Shown here one piece after another: positions 4,683-6,219 of a DNA stretch of 6,219 bases. Source of the stretch: Holosporaceae bacterium (GTDB taxonomy: Bacteria; Pseudomonadota; Alphaproteobacteria; UBA3830). Made by a program: the position numbers and the translations under genes. The stretch lies in assembly GCA_031288435.1 (NCBI GenBank), contig JAITRK010000095.1, positions 1 through 6,219 of the forward strand. The letters are read 5' to 3'. Below the pieces are notes generated by a model that saw only the letters and a list, made by a program, of their open reading frames with translations, had not been told where the DNA came from and made no database searches. The stretch's first letter is position 1. Each line of letters begins with the position of its first letter.

Positions 4683-6219
4683 ATGATACATTGGGATCTA
4701 ATAATTGTTATCTCAGGCGTTTTGGCGCTGTTGTATGGCGCGTTCAACGCAAAAACCATGTTGGCTCTTGAGTGTGGCAATGCAAAAATGCGTGAAATCG
4801 CTCAGGCCATTCAGGAAGGTGCAGCGGCCTACCTTGATAGGCAGTATGTAACAATCGCCATTGTGGGTCTAGTCATGACTGCGTTGGTCACGTTTTGCGT
4901 TGGGTTTTATCCGTCGATTGGCTTTGTTTTGGGCGCGTTATTATCCGGCGTCGCCGGCTATGTTGGCATGAATATATCAGTAAGAGCCAACGTTCGCACC
5001 ACAGAAGCCGCCAAAGGTGGCATAGATTATGCGCTGGAAGTAGCCTATAAATCCGGCTCCATCACTGGTTTTTTAGTCGTTGGGCTTGGACTACTGGGAA
5101 TATCCTTATATTTTATGTATCTCCAATCGGTTGTTAACGACGTCAGACAAATTTCCGAGTCGCTGATTGCAATGAGTTTCGGAGCGTCTCTTATATCCAT
5201 ATTCGCCCGTCTTGGCGGCGGCATATTTACAAAGGGAGCAGACGTAGGCGCAGACCTGGTTGGGAAAGTCGAGGCTGGAATACCAGAAGACGATCCTCGA
5301 AATCCTGCTGTCATAGCTGATAACGTCGGGGACAACGTGGGTGATTGCGCCGGAATGGCTGCAGATCTGTTCGAAACTTATGTTGTTACCATTGCCGCAA
5401 CAATGGTTTTGGCCGGTATCTTTTTCAAGGGAGAAACGCAGCGGCTATTGATGCTGTATCCGCTGGTAATATCTGCCGTTTGCATTATTGGGTCGCTGAT
5501 CGGGACATTTTTCGTTAAGTTAGGCAAAAGCGGCAACGTTATGCACGCTCTATACAAGGGATTGCTGGCAGCCACTGCGGCGTCTTTCGTTTTCATGTAT
5601 ATTGCCACCAAAAAAATGCTGGATTTTTCCACCGCGTTTCATCTGGTCTCTTCGACGGAAACAATTAACGGATGTTCAATTATGATATGCGCGACGGTTG
5701 GGTTAGTTGTCACGCTGCTACTGGTGGCGATTACCGAGTATTATACTTCCTATGCCTATAGGCCGGTCATAAGCATTGCCAAGGCCTCGGAAACGGGTCA
5801 TGGAACCAATGTCATACAGGGATTAGCCGTATCCATGGAGTCCACGGCGGTTCCGGTGATTGTGATATGCATCGGCATTCTGATTTCCCATATGTATGCC
5901 GGATTGTATGGCATAGCTATCTCTGCGACGTCCATGTTGGCTCTGGCCGGAATAATCATTACACTTGACGCCTACGGTCCGGTTACAGATAACGCCGGCG
6001 GCATAGCAGAAATGGCCGGATTACCGGAAAGCGTACGAGAAGTAACTGATAAATTGGATGCCGTGGGAAACACAACCAAGGCCGTCACCAAGGGGTACGC
6101 CATAGGATCAGCTGGGCTGGCATCTCTTGTTTTGTTCTCGGCCTACACCCAGGATATAGCCCATTATTTTCCTTCTCTGAAGATAGATTTCTCTCTGGGA
6201 GACCCCTATGTGGTGGTTG
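4683..6219 (+). CDS. hppA: Membrane-bound H+-translocating pyrophosphatase (3'-truncated by window edge)
   Basis: Integral membrane pump that hydrolyses pyrophosphate and exports protons across the inner membrane. The first 512 codons are present and the frame is still open at the window end; family members have roughly 660-770 residues, so the C-terminal quarter is missing. The pyrophosphate-binding segment is intact: [18 protein letters not shown] (182-199), then [24 protein letters not shown] (202-225, in two parts) with Asp187, Asp191, Lys195, Asp217 and Asp221. [13 protein letters not shown] (432-444) is the next conserved site. In [11 protein letters not shown] (461-471), Lys466 and Thr469 replace the Ala and the Gly/Ala of K+-dependent enzymes, which marks the K+-independent class and argues for H+ pumping. 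Many hydrophobic helices are evident from residue 5 onward. Start ATG 4683 has a clear AGGAG (4670-4674) at 8-nt spacing and its own promoter at 4623-4651, so it appears to be transcribed separately from lgt. Confidence 0.97.
   Translation, partial: MIHWDLIIVISGVLALLYGAFNAKTMLALECGNAKMREIAQAIQEGAAAYLDRQYVTIAIVGLVMTALVTFCVGFYPSIGFVLGALLSGVAGYVGMNISVRANVRTTEAAKGGIDYALEVAYKSGSITGFLVVGLGLLGISLYFMYLQSVVNDVRQISESLIAMSFGASLISIFARLGGGIFTKGADVGADLVGKVEAGIPEDDPRNPAVIADNVGDNVGDCAGMAADLFETYVVTIAATMVLAGIFFKGETQRLLMLYPLVISAVCIIGSLIGTFFVKLGKSGNVMHALYKGLLAATAASFVFMYIATKKMLDFSTAFHLVSSTETINGCSIMICATVGLVVTLLLVAITEYYTSYAYRPVISIAKASETGHGTNVIQGLAVSMESTAVPVIVICIGILISHMYAGLYGIAISATSMLALAGIIITLDAYGPVTDNAGGIAEMAGLPESVREVTDKLDAVGNTTKAVTKGYAIGSAGLASLVLFSAYTQDIAHYFPSLKIDFSLGDPYVVV

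Noticed and set aside
5045..5632. Two - strand open frames (5045-5335, 5378-5632) inside hppA
   Set aside because: They are antisense to the conserved pyrophosphatase core and have no independent support.

Overview
The window reads as a stretch of alphaproteobacterial chromosome with ordinary housekeeping content. All eight recognisable genes lie on the + strand and are tightly packed, and GC content looks moderate (mid-40s percent by eye). Four things point to Alphaproteobacteria: the FtsZ C-terminal peptide (…IPAFLRR), a FYDLN-acid zinc-ribbon protein, a DUF2155 protein (both families typical of that class), and the sequence of ribosomal protein L19. An isolated mevalonate-kinase-like gene and an unusual gene order suggest a divergent, possibly host-associated lineage. 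That placement is inference; no gene here fixes the genus.

Layout. 2-1018: the 3' three-quarters of ftsZ (N-terminus outside the window). 1087-1641: long-form ribosome hibernation factor (hpf/raiA type). 1647-2492: GHMP kinase of mevalonate-kinase type, 5 nt after hpf. 2493-2545: a short intergenic region with a perfect TTGTGA-N6-TCACAA dyad overlapping a candidate promoter. 2546-2827: FYDLN-acid protein. About 2811-3287: secreted DUF2155 protein, probably overlapping the previous gene. 3369-3731: rplS (L19). 3783-4583: lgt, with a Tyr where the catalytically important His is expected. 4584-4682: a 12-bp perfect tandem repeat followed by a near-consensus extended -10 promoter. 4683-6219: the first 512 codons of hppA, a K+-independent type H+-translocating pyrophosphatase, cut by the window end.

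The genes do not form one pathway. They cover cell division (FtsZ), translation and ribosome storage (L19, HPF), envelope biogenesis (Lgt, DUF2155), isoprenoid precursor metabolism or another small-molecule phosphorylation (GHMP kinase), and membrane energetics (HppA). There appear to be at least three transcription units: ftsZ-hpf-kinase; FYDLN-DUF2155, possibly reading on into rplS-lgt, which also have candidate promoters of their own; and hppA. I saw no tRNA, rRNA, CRISPR array, insertion sequence or phage gene, and no evidence of a wholly new system. The points most worth checking are the CRP-like dyad, the Lgt His-to-Tyr change, the stand-alone mevalonate-kinase-like gene and the repeat upstream of hppA.
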